Below, piece after piece: positions 37,601-50,617 of a DNA stretch of 64,000 nt. The translations under genes were made by a program, and so were the position numbers. The notes beneath the pieces are model-generated. The model had not been told where the DNA came from and did not search any database. It saw only the letters and a list, made by a program, of their open reading frames with translations. The DNA is taken from positions 248,664 through 312,663 of the forward strand of contig VWZS01001987.1 in NCBI GenBank assembly GCA_013397075.1, read 5' to 3'. Source of the stretch: Rhabdornis inornatus (Eukaryota > Chordata > Aves > Passeriformes > Rhabdornithidae). Every line of letters starts with the position of its first letter. Position 1 is the first letter of the stretch.

Positions 37601-40600
37601 TTTTAATGTCATCTGATGCAACTTCATTGGTATTGCTTCTTTGGATTTCTTAAGGACAATGAGTACAAACTGAAGAGATGAGGAAAAATTCAAAGGAGAA
37701 TGTGTTTTGAAGTCAGCAAATGTCTTTCACAATACTGGCTTTTAAAGGTCCACTGTTACGTTTGTATAATTTATGCTTCCTGCTTCATAGAACACACTGC
37801 CTTATCACTGAAGATTTTGTGCTGCTATTTGTCTGGTAATGGCAGGGCAGGGAAAGCGTTTCCAGACACAGTCATCTTGAACTTCTATCTGTTAATCTTC
37901 CTTTCAGGAGTCAGCAAGGACTCGTTTTTTAATAGTGGTTCATCCCTCAGAGGCACATTTGGGCTAAAATGCAAGGACCAGTAGTTCACCCAGGGTACAA
38001 CCAGCACCATCCCCACCTCCAGAGACCTGTCACAAGAGTAGCTGAGGCTGAGCATAAACAATCTTGAGGAACTTTCAGGAAGAAAAGTCAAGCGAGCAAG
38101 CTCCTCTTTGTCAGGATCCAACCTGATCAGCTACAGCAGTGAGGAAGGTTTTTTTCTCCCCTCAAAATGCAGCATAACATTACAATGTACCTTGCACAAT
38201 TAGAGAAGAGAAACCTTGGTTTTATTAAAAAAAAAGAATGCTTTCTCATTAGCTTCACTGAGCTCTTTGAAGGTATTAATCAGTCTTCTTGCAAGATAAA
38301 ATGTGACTGAAAGAAAGGAGAACTAAGCTGCTGCTTTTGCAGAGCTGTCTCCTTTCTTTGGCTGCAGGATCTCTCAGCTTGTTCTTAAAGGTTTAAGGTA
38401 CAAGCCAAGGTGAAGTATTGTCCTCTGAAGAACCATGTACGGTCCCTCCTACAGCACTTCCCACAAAGATCAACACCAGGGATTTCTTATGGGCAAATCG
38501 ACCACAAAACTGGAAGAGGGTGTATCACTGCCTTCTTTAGCAGCTCTGGAGCTTGGTGTAGTTTATACCTTCTAGGCACACTCAGATAGAGCTCAGTCTT
38601 AAGCAAAGAGCAAAGTCTCATGCAATGTGCATTGTTCGGATTCACGGAATCACGTACAGTAAAAGGCAAGTCCTTAAGGAAAAATAGCTTTTATCTTGGC
38701 TTCAGGAGCATGAAAGAACTAACATTTCACCAGCAGCTGCTCCTGTACCACAGTGATGTTGATGGACACAGGGAAGGCAAGATGATTCCAGCACCGCTTT
38801 TCCTTGGTAGTTTCTCTGGTTTATAAAACGTGATTTTCATTCCCTTGCAACACACTTAGATGTAGGAACTAGTATAAACACTCGTAGGTTAAGCATCTGA
38901 TGTAAGAAACCCCTTACAACAGATATATTGACAGGGAACATTTTCACAGACCTAGGTCCTGGAGGAGCTTGCTCTAGCACAGATTTCTTTAGTTCCAGAC
39001 ATCTTGTGAATCCCCAGGAGCACATGAGGACCCTGATGTGAGTCAGTGCATGGACCAGCATTTGCACTCTGCAAAGAAGGCTGCCATGCAACACAACTCC
39101 TTTAGACACCTCAGATTGCTTGCAAATGAGAGAAGCTTAACTACTTTGAGCAGTTATACTCCCATGTTTGGCTGTTTTGCTATTGAGACAAGTTCTGTGC
39201 TCTGCTCTACCAAGGGAATAAAAAACTAAAACTTTAATTTTCTATCAGAGGGCCTCCACAGCAAAAAGACAGAAGAGAAGAAACAGAAAACACACGATAC
39301 AAAGGCAGGCTTGTGTCTTTGCTGAATATTTTCATTGTGTTCCCTGTGAGGCCAGTGGGTTTTTACACACAGCACTAGCACATTTCATTTTGACAACAAG
39401 TCAGACTTTCCAAGTCACTACACCTTTCACAACATACAGCAAACTGTCAGTGTGGTAACTTCCTTAAGTTTAATGAAGTTACCTTATGAAATCTCTTGAC
39501 ACAGCTGGTCAAAAACAAAACCAAACCAAAAACAACAGCAAGGAAAAAAATGGCTACTCAAAAAATAAGAGGAGTCCCTAATGAAATGTGATACATGCAA
39601 TCTGGAAAACTTCTGAGAGGAGAAGGAAGAGTTGTGTGCTGACAAATGGTCCAAACTTCTGGCTAAGATTAGATTTCTGTAGGCTGGATTTAGATAACTG
39701 GCTCAATTTTCCAGTGGACTGAATGCCTGCCGTCTCTCAGTATTGGCCTTGCAAGCCACAGGTAGATCACTAAGATTGTGAAATCCAGGCACTAAATTTG
39801 AACCTAAATAAAGTTCCAGGACTGATATGCTCTAGAAGACTCAAAGAATTGTTATTTGAAGCCTAAATCTCTGAGAGGTCTTTTTGCACAGCCCCAGGAC
39901 TGTTTCTAAGCACCCATTTTAAAAAAATCAGTCAGTCTACTTTTTTTTAGGGTAGCCACATGATGAGCATAGAGAGGTATCTTACACTGTACAGCTGAAG
40001 AAATTCCAGAATAACAGTGACCAAAATGAAAGCATGTCTGTCAGTGAACTAAAAGCAGAGACACCCACTTAGACCAGATTAAAAAAACATATATAATTTA
40101 AGGATTAGCAGGCTAGCAGAGTTGGAAGGATTTCAAGCTCTTTACTGGGCTCAGGAGGAAATCTCCTTTAATATTCTGTGTCATTCAGAAGTAGTCAAGG
40201 ATTAGTGGTTTCAGAAGAACAGGTCAATACTGATGCATGAAAATGCTGAGGAAGGTCAGCACTGTTTGTCCTGGGTGCTGTGGAAAGAAACAGGTATTGC
40301 ATCTTTATCTGCACTGTTTGAAGCCAGAAAGAGTATGTAACAGGAGAGACTCCTTCTGACAAGCTTTGTTTAAACTGGAACTTTGTTAACTTACAGATAT
40401 CTATGCTGAGAAAATCTTCTGCCTGCTATTCAATGCCTTTTTTATGTTCTCTCCCTTTTATTTTTTTTTCTGTTACTTTGTGTAAATTTTTCCTACACAA
40501 GAGATTGTCTGGGGAAATCCACATTTTGACCACTTAAGGACTGATCCTATGCCACATCTGTTGCCTTCAACAAGAGCAGGTCCTGTTTATTAAAATCTAG

Positions 40601-43335
40601 TTGAAAATTTTTAGCACTGAAGAACTTTAAAACAAACAAACTCAGGAACAGTGCTTGAGGTTGCTAGCAAATTTAATATGGTTTTGGTTTTTTGGAGTTT
40701 TTTTTTGTTTTCAGTAATGGAAACAGCAGGGCTTGGTAGGCTGCTTTTTCAGGTCTTTGTGGCTGATTTTGCTGAAATAAAAAAGTATCTATTTTTCCAG
40801 AGAAAAAGAAATTTAATTTCCTGAACAGTTCTATAAGTGATTGCAGATCCTGATCTGGACTAGAGAAAAGCCCTTTGGACTAGTCAGGCACCAGCAGAGA
40901 ACTGAAACATCTTCCTGATAAAGTCCACTCAGACCTTGGCAGATGGTTTGTCTACCTGGAAAGCAATCCCACACTCAAAATCCCAAGTTTTTATGTACCA
41001 GCAAGTGAAACCAAGAATACCATGGTTCTTTTAATAGTCTTGTCCTTACATTTATTCTCTGTTGCAGCAATAGCTGCTAGGAGGATGAAGAAGAGGTTAA
41101 CAGATGAGCACATATCAAAAATGGCTTTTAAGGAGGCATCACTGAAGTCCTGATTCTGTGCTGCTGAAGTTAGCAGGAACCTAACTGAAAGGGATGCAGA
41201 TGGAGGCATTAAAATCACGAAGAGCAAAGTCAAATTTCACTGTGCTCAGGAGGCAGAGACTTTATTAAATCTGGGGGAAAGGTTAGGGGAAGGACACAGA
41301 AGAAATTGTGAGTTTCTGAGTAAGGTAAAGCCCTCACTTTGCAGCTCTGCATTGCTTGAATCTATGCATTTATTTCATGGAAGAGAAAAGCTTTGAGTGA
41401 AAAATAGGGTGAGACAGCTTTCACATCTGCAACCATCTGATGGCAGGTTTGGTCCTCAGCAGCTGCTTTTTGAGGAGTTTAAAATCCATTCTCAATTTCT
41501 AGTCACACATCTTCCTTTTGATGCTTTTCGACAGCTTGCTGGCAGCAACAGCACAGGCATTGAAAACTCCTGGTGGTTGGGATGAGTTCCCTTGGCAAGC
41601 AGTGAGTAAGATGGCTTTTGTGACCACAGCCATTCCTGTGAGCAACTTTCTGTGAGTAAAAGGAGTCACAATTTTGCTATTTAAGCAGCAATGAAAAGGC
41701 TGCCTGTGTACCAGCTGGTTGATATTTGAACAATTAGACTCTGTATTTATCTCCTTTACTAAGCTTGATCATACTGAATATGATGATAAATAAACCCTGA
41801 TGAAATATTGCCTCATTTGCTAAAAGCTTGTTTTAAGCATAGAAACACTTTCGTCAAGTGCTCTTTAACCATAGGGCTGAACTCCCAAGCTAGCAATATT
41901 TAAGGAACTTTACCTTCCCCTGTTTTTTTAAATCAATATCCACTATTTATCATACCTACTCCCATGGGAAGGACCCAGTTTAACATGTCAATTTACCATA
42001 GAAGATCACTGCTTTTGAAGCCAATGTCAAGGCATGACAGAAATGTGACATGATCAAGCTGTTATTCCACATGACACATAATCATAACTGCTGCTGTGGT
42101 GATAGCACTGAAAACAAGGCAAAGAAGACAGAGGATAGCTGCCTGGGGACTATTTGTTATCGTGTGCAATCTTCCCCATCATGTGGTACAGAGCCCACTG
42201 ATCTGATCTCTGTCAGGAGTTCTGATAGGTAGATGGGACAATATTTTTCTACTGGGACAAAATCTGACACTCTAAAATATAGATTCTATTGACTGGCTCC
42301 AGACACTTTCAGCTTCCCCATGTTAACTTGAACTTTCCATTTTGCTTTACTAATCCTTCTGTTTTCCTCTTTCATTATCTGAATGCATCCAGTCCATGAC
42401 ACTGAGATCTGGCCAGATGGATTAATTCAGGAGGACATGAAACTATGTATGGTTGTGTTTATTTGTGTGCAAAAGTCTCTGTCCATAAATTAAAACCCTC
42501 TAAAAGAAGCATGTGCAGACACACATGCTCTTGCACACACGATTTTTCACACCCTGCATAAGAGAATCTCAAGCACTTTACAAATCTTTAAGAGTGCATG
42601 GCACTCCCTTAAAATGAGTAATGACTGAGAACACATTTGTAGGACCTTAGTTTGGCCTGCATCACACATCACATTTCCATGTCTGCTCTAGGAATTACCC
42701 AGTGGGATTCAAGAAGTTCATTTAGTCTGGTAGTCAATCTAGCCAGTTGCTAGAAGATGATCAATTGGCCCTTTTGAAGTATAACAAAATGCAAAGCACC
42801 AATATTCTTTATTACTTCTATTAGTTTTTAAATTATTATTTCTTCTTTGTGTTTTTTGTATTAGCCGTTCTCCTCTAAAACGAACAGTTCCAACCTTTTC
42901 AGCCCTTCCTATTTGGAAGTCTTCCAGTAATCCCTGTCCTCCTTTGAATAATGTATGCATGTTCAGCATCAAGTTTAAATTTATTATGATGTGAAGAAAA
43001 GATAACATTTATTTAAAAAAATATTAAAGATATATTAATTTGGTATAGAACATCTGTATTTATAGGGCATGCTGCAGAATCCCGTAGGAGCCATGAACTG
43101 AGGGAGTGCAACATTAGCAGTTGGCTGTTATACAAACCATCACTCTTTCAGAATCAATTTGTTAAATACCTAATTGATGACTTTTAAAAACCTGGACCTA
43201 AATGTTTGCCTATAGAGCAACAGAGGAAATAAGCAATAGAGTCTGAAATAGATTTCCAGTCTTTTCATTCCACTGCTTGCTGTTTCTCCAAAGCATTTGC
43301 AGCTCTGAAAGCCCAGAGTCAAACTCCAGTGGAAT

Positions 43336-43357
43336 TCTCTCTCTCTCTCTCTCTCTC
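43336..43357. repeat. (TC)11 microsatellite
   Basis: Eleven uninterrupted TC units, followed by a short ACAC run. It is likely length-polymorphic. Its complement gives an artificial RERERE stretch in a minus-strand open frame, which shows that frame is not a gene. Confidence 0.95.
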
Positions 43358-46300
43358 ACACATGGCAGCACTTGACCATAGAACCAGTCTCTTCGGGACA
43401 AAATGAAGATGGGACATGATGGTCCAATATATCTGAGCCTAAAATGGCCCCTGAATTTTTTTACTAATATTTTTAATCTCAAACAAAAGCACAAATGGAA
43501 GACTAGCTCAGTCTTTAAATACTTCCAGGATAGTTCCATCTCATCAGAGTTGGCGGAAAAATTCTTAAAAATAAGTATGGAGTTAAAGTGATATATTTAT
43601 GAGGTGAAAAAAACAGTGGAGAAACTGTCACAGGGATCTCTGTTTATTAGGTAAGTGTTCTCACGCTCTCATGGCACCTCACATTCAAGTTCACTCTGGG
43701 GAAAACCCCAATCTGGAATCATGATGCACTCCTGCCTATTACTAGAAATCAGTTTACCAAATCTTACATTCAAGATAAGTCTTTTTTATTGTTCTTCTTG
43801 GACTCAAGATGCCCAAGGGACTTCAGCAGGTGTTTGTTCCATATATATGAGGAACTCCTTTATATTAAATTTGGAGGGAAAGATCACAATAGAGCCAAAA
43901 TCAAGACAAAGTCAGGACAAATAAAGCCAAGGTTGACTTTCAGGGGAAATGTACTAAGGAAGTTTTAAGTGGTGTAACCCTAAGTACTAATAACTACACA
44001 TAAACCAAATTAGTGTAGATTTAAGAAGTTGAGCAGCATAAGGGCTCTGAATGGCACAGATGGACTTGCATATCATGTTTTGATCTGCTAGACCAAGTGA
44101 TGACATTTGTTATTGAAAGTAGTTTTAGGGAGCAGCTTTGTAGCAGAGTAAAATTCAGATATGGCTTCTACATGCAGCATCTACAGCAGTGTCTTCTCAT
44201 TCCTGCCTATGTGTGACCACTACTGACCTGCAGTGCAAGAACCATCTGTGTTTTTGTGAGGTACCACTTTGGTTGTGCACATCATGTTACTGTGGTTTAG
44301 GGCCATGTGGTACAAGGTTCTAGGCACCAGGAGAATTGAGGCCATTCAGCATTTTGTGAGAGAGAGTGCTAAAAGTGGAAAGTTAGGTTTTTGCCAAATG
44401 GCAGATAGTAAATAATGTGTTAGAGAAGAAACCCTGCTCTCCTTGTATTCAGAAAACTCTGAAATCAGCCCTTGGTTATGCTACATGCAATATGCACTCA
44501 CGTTTGGATACTTAACACTTGAATGCAAAGCAAGATGAGATAAATATTTATATCAACTGCAGTGCAGAGTGTGAGTAAACTCCTACCCCAGAATCTGCCT
44601 TAATGACCCTTCTTGTGTCACTTGACATTTCTTGCCCTATTTCTTCATCCTAAAGCACTGCAGATATTCCTTTTCATATCACTTGCATTGGTGTAAATTT
44701 GTCATTTTCCACAAAGGTCTGTTGTGGTGAGAAAAGCATCAGTTTCCTCATGCATTTGTGACTCCACTTTCTAGATAGTCTCTGCTTGCAAATTTAAAAG
44801 AGGAAGATGACCCTTTATTTTTGCTCCCAAGAAGCCTGACAAGTCACTAATGAAGGGTAAAGTCAAGGGGCCAAATGAAGGTCTTATTAGCAGAGACTTG
44901 TGGGGCAAAAGTAATTTTTTTTTTCCCTAGGGAAAAATACATCCCTGGGAAATAAGGATTTCAGAGCAGTTTTGTCACTCCTAAAGAAAGCGTTCCTTTC
45001 TGATGAAAGGCGATCTTTCCAGCAGATGTGCTATGAAGGCTGGTGAAAAGGCTTCATATCTCTCTTACTTAACAGCATTTTAATGTACATGAATAGTAAA
45101 AAATACATTTTAGATTATAATGACTACATCTTTTTGGATAAAACAGATGGATAAATCTCTTGAGTCTGAGCCTGATCTTCCATCAGATTCACACTGATAT
45201 CAGCAGAGCTACTTCTGTTTTTTTGCCAGAAACACAGCCACAAAGCTGTAGCCAGAGGTCTGGAAAAAAAAACCCTCAAAATTTTCAGACAGAAGCTAAA
45301 TTAATTCTCTGGCCCGTATTTCAGTTATCTTAGCTTTCACAGTTGAATTTGGATTCCTCTTGCTTTCCATTACTCTAAATGCCCTACAGTTTAGTAGTAA
45401 GAGAAACCCTCTGTAGTCCCCTGGCCCGATGTCAGATCTGCCTTGGCAGTGCCCTCTCCCTTGTAAAGCACATGAGCTGAAAGAATGTTGTGGGGATGAC
45501 AAGACTGGATTTAGCCTTGAGATCAAGGCCATAAAATGAGGGTGAGACACAACATTGCAGTCAGTTCATAAACAGAGAAGAAACAAGACTGGCAAAGAGA
45601 GCAGTGACCGAGGCTGAGCTGAAGGAGCTCCAGCACCTGCTCACTGCGCTGAGCCTTGCATGAGTGTAGAGCTCTCACAGGGACCTCCTGGAGACACAGC
45701 ACACTGTAGGATTTCCTACCCTACCTCTTAGGGCATTCTCAAGCCTAACTTCCAGCCTTGGACTCCAAGTGGTTCTCCAATACTGGACTGGCATTGCTCA
45801 GACTGTGTAGAAGGAGAGCACCCATGTGGTGGGTGCTTTATTCTTACATCACTTCCCTCTTGGCCTGGCATATCCATGTGAGACAGTGCCATGAAATTTT
45901 GTTCATCATTTTTGAAGTGGCAAATCTCTGGTAGCTCCACCTATGTATATACACATATCATTTGTAATGAACTCATATTTTCCTATAACTTCACCATAAA
46001 CTTAGGTTCTCCTTTACCAAGAACTGAAATTTGCATATTGCGGTCTATTTTAGTCTACTTTTTATCTATTAACTGTTCCCCTATATGTAGGTTCAGGAGG
46101 AGTAAGTTCCACAGCACACAGGAACTTTTATTTTTATATGAGTGCAATTTCTTACATAATGGTGCAACTCAGTAAGAAGAAAAGATTCTTTAAGAAGAAG
46201 ATAAAAGCTACTGCATAAAAGATTAATTTGCACAAATGTTTATCATCTGGAATATCATCTGCCTTTCCCTTTTTTTTAATACTTTCAGTGCAAACAGATG

Positions 46301-47610
46301 TCTAAGGAATCCCCTTTTTCATATTTTTTCAGCAACATGTTATAGATATTCTATGTGCAGTGAATGGAAGAAAAGCAAAATTGACTTTTGGCAGCTTCAG
46401 TCTATCAAGTTCATAAACTTTACTGTGTCTGTCTTGTCCAAGATTAGAGACAACCTGCTCCAAGTCAGTTTCCCATTTGCACTTAATTAGGGAGATCATT
46501 TTAGAGGTCAATGAAAAATAGCAGAGTACGTTTTCATAGTAACTCTCCACACAATAAAATTATTTCTCAGGCACTTGTCCAATTTTCTCTGGAACAAGGG
46601 CAAAAAAAGTGGGGACACAAAATAGAGTTATTGGATACCTTATCTGGAACTACCCAACACGTTGTCCATTATCCAAGGAACACATAGTACATTCTGGATC
46701 TGAGGAAAGAAGCCAAACATTGCATCTTTGCAGACAATTTTCCTATCCACACAGCTTCATTTTCTTTAACAACTGGGACAGATATTTTGGAAATGTTCTG
46801 AGAGGTAGGAGACAGTCTGCACAAGGAGTCCCTCAGTATCAACCATACTTAAATATATTCCAATTGGTGTGGGTAACAAGGTGTCCTTGTGGGAAATGCT
46901 GGAAGGGTACTTGGATTCATGAGGAAGCAGCAGTGAAGAGAGAGGTGAACAACACAGGGCTGTTTCACGCTGCATCAGCGTGCTGGCATTGTTGGCAGGA
47001 GGAGGAACAGTTGAAATGATGCCCATTAGCCACTTCATAAAGTTCCTCAGAGGTGCTTTCACCATGAACTTCCTGTTATCAAGCAGAGAGAGTAGCCAAG
47101 TTTTGAAGGCGTACCTGAACATCTACAAGAGTCTAAGGGTGCATTGATCCTGGATTTTGAGCTGATGTCAGCTCTATTTTACAAATTTTCCTGAAGGAAA
47201 ACTATTTTGTAGAGTATGAAATGTCTCCTTAGGAGAAGACATTCAAGCAGTTCTTGGAATGACTGATTCTATTCACACACCCTGTCAGTAGAAGAAACAA
47301 CAGAGTGCAGAGACTTGACATGAAGTACCTTGAATTTGATCTGGATATGGGGCAAGGAATAAGATAATTTGTACTTTGTTATAATCAGTGACCAAGTGAT
47401 TCAAAAATTCAGATTCACAAACATGGAAGTATGATTTCTTGGACCAAAATCTGGCCAGGTAGGTACAATCTTCATTTCTCTAGTGTGGTTCTTGCAAATG
47501 AAGCAAGAAGGAACAAACTGAGAAAAGCCCATAGACTGTTTGTTAATGAAAAACTTCATTAATGAGATGGGGTTTTTGGCATTACAGGAGATATATTTGA
47601 CCTGTACAGA
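43358..47610. other. Non-coding unique sequence
   Basis: No exon or RNA gene is recognised. Around 46.6-47.1 kb there is a 136-codon plus-strand frame (46609-47019) facing a 118-codon minus-strand frame. Neither resembles a known protein, and opposite-strand pairing of this kind is typical of chance open frames. The segments near 44670-44700 and 45160-45240 weakly recall an old dispersed sauropsid repeat. Confidence 0.6.
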
Positions 47611-47842
47611 ACATGGAATTGCATAATTACAGAGTGTGCCAGGTTGGAAAGGACCACAGTGGGTCGTCTGGTCCAACCTCCCTGCTCAAGAAGGGTAATC
47701 CCAGAGCACAGGGCACAGGATTGTGTCCAGATGGTTCTTGAACATCCCCAGTGAGACTCCATACTCTTTCTGGGCAGCCTGTTCCAGTGCTTGGTCACCT
47801 GCACAGTAAAGTCAATTAATAAATGCTCAGACAACCTGCACA
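47611..47842 (-). mobile_element. CR1 LINE 3' end (antisense)
   Basis: The plus strand is the reverse complement of a CR1 3' terminus. It opens with 'ggttggaaaggaccacagtg' and continues through 'ctggtccaacctccctgctc', 'agcacagggcacaggattgt', 'ctgggcagcctgttccagtg' and 'cttggtcacctgcacagtaa'. The 3' terminal region is at the low-coordinate side; the 5' side is truncated near 47842, as expected for CR1. No coding part is retained. The subfamily is not determined; the match is to the general avian CR1 pattern. Confidence 0.9.
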
Positions 47843-49552
47843 ATATCCACGTTACTGACTTTTGCTACAGCGAATGTGCTACAAACACATCTACTTGCCA
47901 TTTTAGATGACATTCTTTTCTTAACAGCTAGTTTTATGTCATAGAGGGCATGAATCTTAATTCAGTTTGGGCCTCATTTTTTGTCTCTTTACAAAGACCT
48001 TAGCTAAAATTTCCTGTTACCTGGAAGGATATGAAATGTAGAAATAAGTATAACTTGCACCACTGTCTCAGGACCCTGCCCGACAATGGTTTGCTCGAAA
48101 AGAGAAACACAATTATATGTACAGAAATTCAGCAGCAAAGACCTCAAAGATAAATCACTTCAGGACAAAGGCAGCCTAATAAACTATGGCAAGAGGAACT
48201 TGCTTGGTAGTTCCTTTATTTTTCCTTTTTTTTTTTTTGTTTCATTATTAAATGGAACAGAATGTAGTTTTATTTAGTACACTGAATCAAGGCAGGCCAT
48301 AAGAATGGTAGGTGCCTCCCCAAATCGCCTTTAATTTTCTTTTTTGGCTTAACATAATTCCTTCTGAAGAAAGGAAAAAAAGATGTAAAGAGTGGTTCAA
48401 ATCATCTTGCAATGCTGTATCAAATTTCAGATAATTTATACTCTCAGTCATGTCAAGCAAACAGACATTTCAGATTGATCAATGCAGTAATTGAAACAGC
48501 AAAAAAGGAACTGGAGGTTATTTTGTCAGCAATAGCATTTTTTATGAGACTGAACAGTGATGCCTTAAAATGGGATGTATCCAGGGAAAGCAAACTTCCT
48601 GAAAGTGTTGTAGCCATTACTTTAAAATAATATTATTTAGCCTTCACGTTCTATCCCTTGTGGGTTTTCAATTCCCTAGAAAACCTTCTTTCCAACACAT
48701 CTTTGATCCTGGTCTCAAAACCCTGACATTTTCGTTTTGTGAAGACTGGATATACAATGGACAAGTCAAGAACAGAGCTAGATGACCCGAATTGGTGCAA
48801 ATTGGTACTGTCCTATTGCCCTCCACACTGATCTACAGAAGACAGGGATCTGGCTGAAAGCCTTTCAAAGCCTGGCTGCTCTGCTTTGCTGTTTCATGTA
48901 AACACTTCAGTTTTAGTGTTACTTCCTAAGGAAATGGAGTTTATAGGATTGTGTTCTCTGCATGTGTTTGTGGGTGTCAGTGCACGACTGAGTGTTTTGC
49001 TTGTCCATCCCATCAATTACTTTTGAATCTGGCAGTTCAATTCAATAGAAACTGGAGAGGACAGAAGGTCTAAAGGGAAAAAATTCCATGCTAGTATTCT
49101 TATTGAGGAAAGGCTAATGAGCTGAGTCATTGTAGCATTCAAAAAATTTGCACTGGCAAGGACTGCTCGGACTTGACTCTGTCAATTCAGGACCCCTCTG
49201 AGCCACTTTCTCAACTAAGCAGATTTGTCACATCAAAACTTGAGCATTCAAATCTCAGATCAACCCTGTTTAACCAGGCCAGTGTTTCAGAAGAGTTTGG
49301 TAAGCCTGGTTTTCTCTATTTGCATCAGAGCACATGTACACTAATTATCTCATCTATCTGAATTACTTAATCCTCACCTGGCATTCACAAGTTTAGCACC
49401 ACCATTGAAGCTTCTCCCTTTTCTTCCAGGAAGTTGAGCAGAACAAAATCAGGCACAGCATTTCCCAAGGTTTTATATTCAGTTGCACTCATTTGCTTCT
49501 GCTCTTGCCAAGATTCTCAGACAGAGTGAGCAGACAACAAAGGATAATTATA
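47843..49552. other. Non-coding unique sequence
   Basis: No exon, RNA gene or recognisable repeat apart from a short T-rich stretch near 48226-48239. Confidence 0.6.
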
Positions 49553-49598
49553 GATAATAATTCACAAACAACCTCATAAAACTATCCTTGTTATTCCT
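49553..49598. repeat. Left arm of a widely spaced inverted repeat
   Basis: These 46 bases are the reverse complement of 50572-50617 at 41 of 46 positions. Within them, 27 consecutive bases (49559-49585 against 50585-50611) match perfectly. Weaker similarity with small gaps may continue outward. The sequence to the right, to about 49725, loosely resembles a MIR element in minus orientation. The arms may be terminal inverted repeats of a decayed DNA transposon, an inverted local duplication, or two copies of one dispersed repeat in opposite orientation. Confidence 0.75.
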
Positions 49599-49794
49599 GT
49601 AAAAAAGTAACAGTATAAAATGCTAACTACTTCACTGTTGAATCTGTTACAGATGAAGAGATCCTTGTAGTGGGGGCTATGGAGAGGTAACAGGCTCATT
49701 GCTTAATGGAGTGATGCATTTAGCAAGAGTGAAAGAGAACTGAAAAAGAGAACAATGAAAATTATGTGAGAAAAAAAAAATCTTACCATTTGCC

Positions 49795-49828
49795 AAATAA
49801 ATAAATAAATAAATAGATAAATAAATAA
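49795..49828. repeat. (AAAT)n microsatellite
   Basis: Eight AAAT units, one of them changed to AGAT. An A-rich, then A/C-rich low-complexity stretch follows to about 49896. Confidence 0.95.
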
Positions 49829-50571
49829 TCTTTGTGACTGTAAAAAAAAAAACAACCAACCCACATCACACCAAACAAACAAAAACCAAAAACCAAGCTG
49901 TTGCTTAAGCTTCATTTGATAAATGTGGAATGGGGAAGTTATGACAAACTACAAATATGGAAATGTAAGATATACTTGAACAAATTATGAACTGGAACCG
50001 AACAGTAATCTGGTATGCAAATGAGGTATTTATGAGATTCAAAAAGCTGTGGAGAGGAAAGCAATTTTTTCTCCTCCATTGAAAAGAGAAGAGCAGGTGG
50101 AGCTCTTCAGCAATCCTTTTTATTTACTCCATGAGCTAGCTTATGCAAAGAAAAGAAAACACTGAGGGCACCCTGACCCACAGTAGTACAAAAGGCTCTT
50201 TCCCTGTGTGCAAGGCAGGTCCTTTCTGTGGGAAGCAGCAGGTAATGACAAACTGAACATATGACACTTTCACATCCTGAAGTGCTTTGCTGAACTGGGA
50301 GTCAGCATCCTATGGAAACAACCTTTAGATCACATGTATTTTCTTAACCTATGGACACCATTAAGCTAAGACTGAGGCACAAATTAATGCACTTGTGATG
50401 ACTGCCTGATCAGGAAATAGGTGTGCAGTGGCCAGACTGTGATCCCTTCTATCGAAACTCACCCCTCTACTGATTTAAGCAAAATTTGAACAGACCTTTT
50501 TCTTGCATAGTGAGATTTGCTGACTGCTCATGGTGACCTCATCCATCTGGCAGACAGTTAAAACTTTTTAA

Positions 50572-50617
50572 AGGACCTACAAGAATAGTTTTATGAGGTT
50601 GTTTGTGAATTAGTATC
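50572..50617. repeat. Right arm of a widely spaced inverted repeat
   Basis: Reverse-complement partner of 49553-49598, with 41 of 46 matches including 27 perfect bases at 50585-50611. The space between the arms is about 970 bases and contains an (AAAT)n microsatellite but no recognisable transposase remnant. Confidence 0.75.

Larger units (their letters stand above)
31046..43335. other. Non-coding unique sequence
   Basis: No exon, RNA gene or well-supported transposon is seen in these 12 kb. It holds AT-rich palindromes at 32236-32281 and 32380-32398, a 17-T homopolymer at 34595-34611, a run of nine C near 34726, and a short segment at 33684-33800 that vaguely recalls a retroviral LTR/primer-site region (reported as a weak observation). 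The open frames are all under about 95 codons and unrecognised. Confidence 0.6.

Noticed and set aside
37890..37985. Splice-acceptor-like pyrimidine tract and AG followed by a short open stretch
   Set aside because: Such sites are frequent by chance; the 25-codon stretch matches no known protein and has no matching donor or partner exon.
42552..42600. SINE-tail-like word 'aatctcaagcactttacaaa'
   Set aside because: Isolated 20-base similarity without a body or tail; too short to call.
46609..47122. Opposing open frames of 136 and 118 codons, considered as a decayed transposon gene
   Set aside because: No reverse transcriptase, transposase or other recognisable motif could be seen in either frame.
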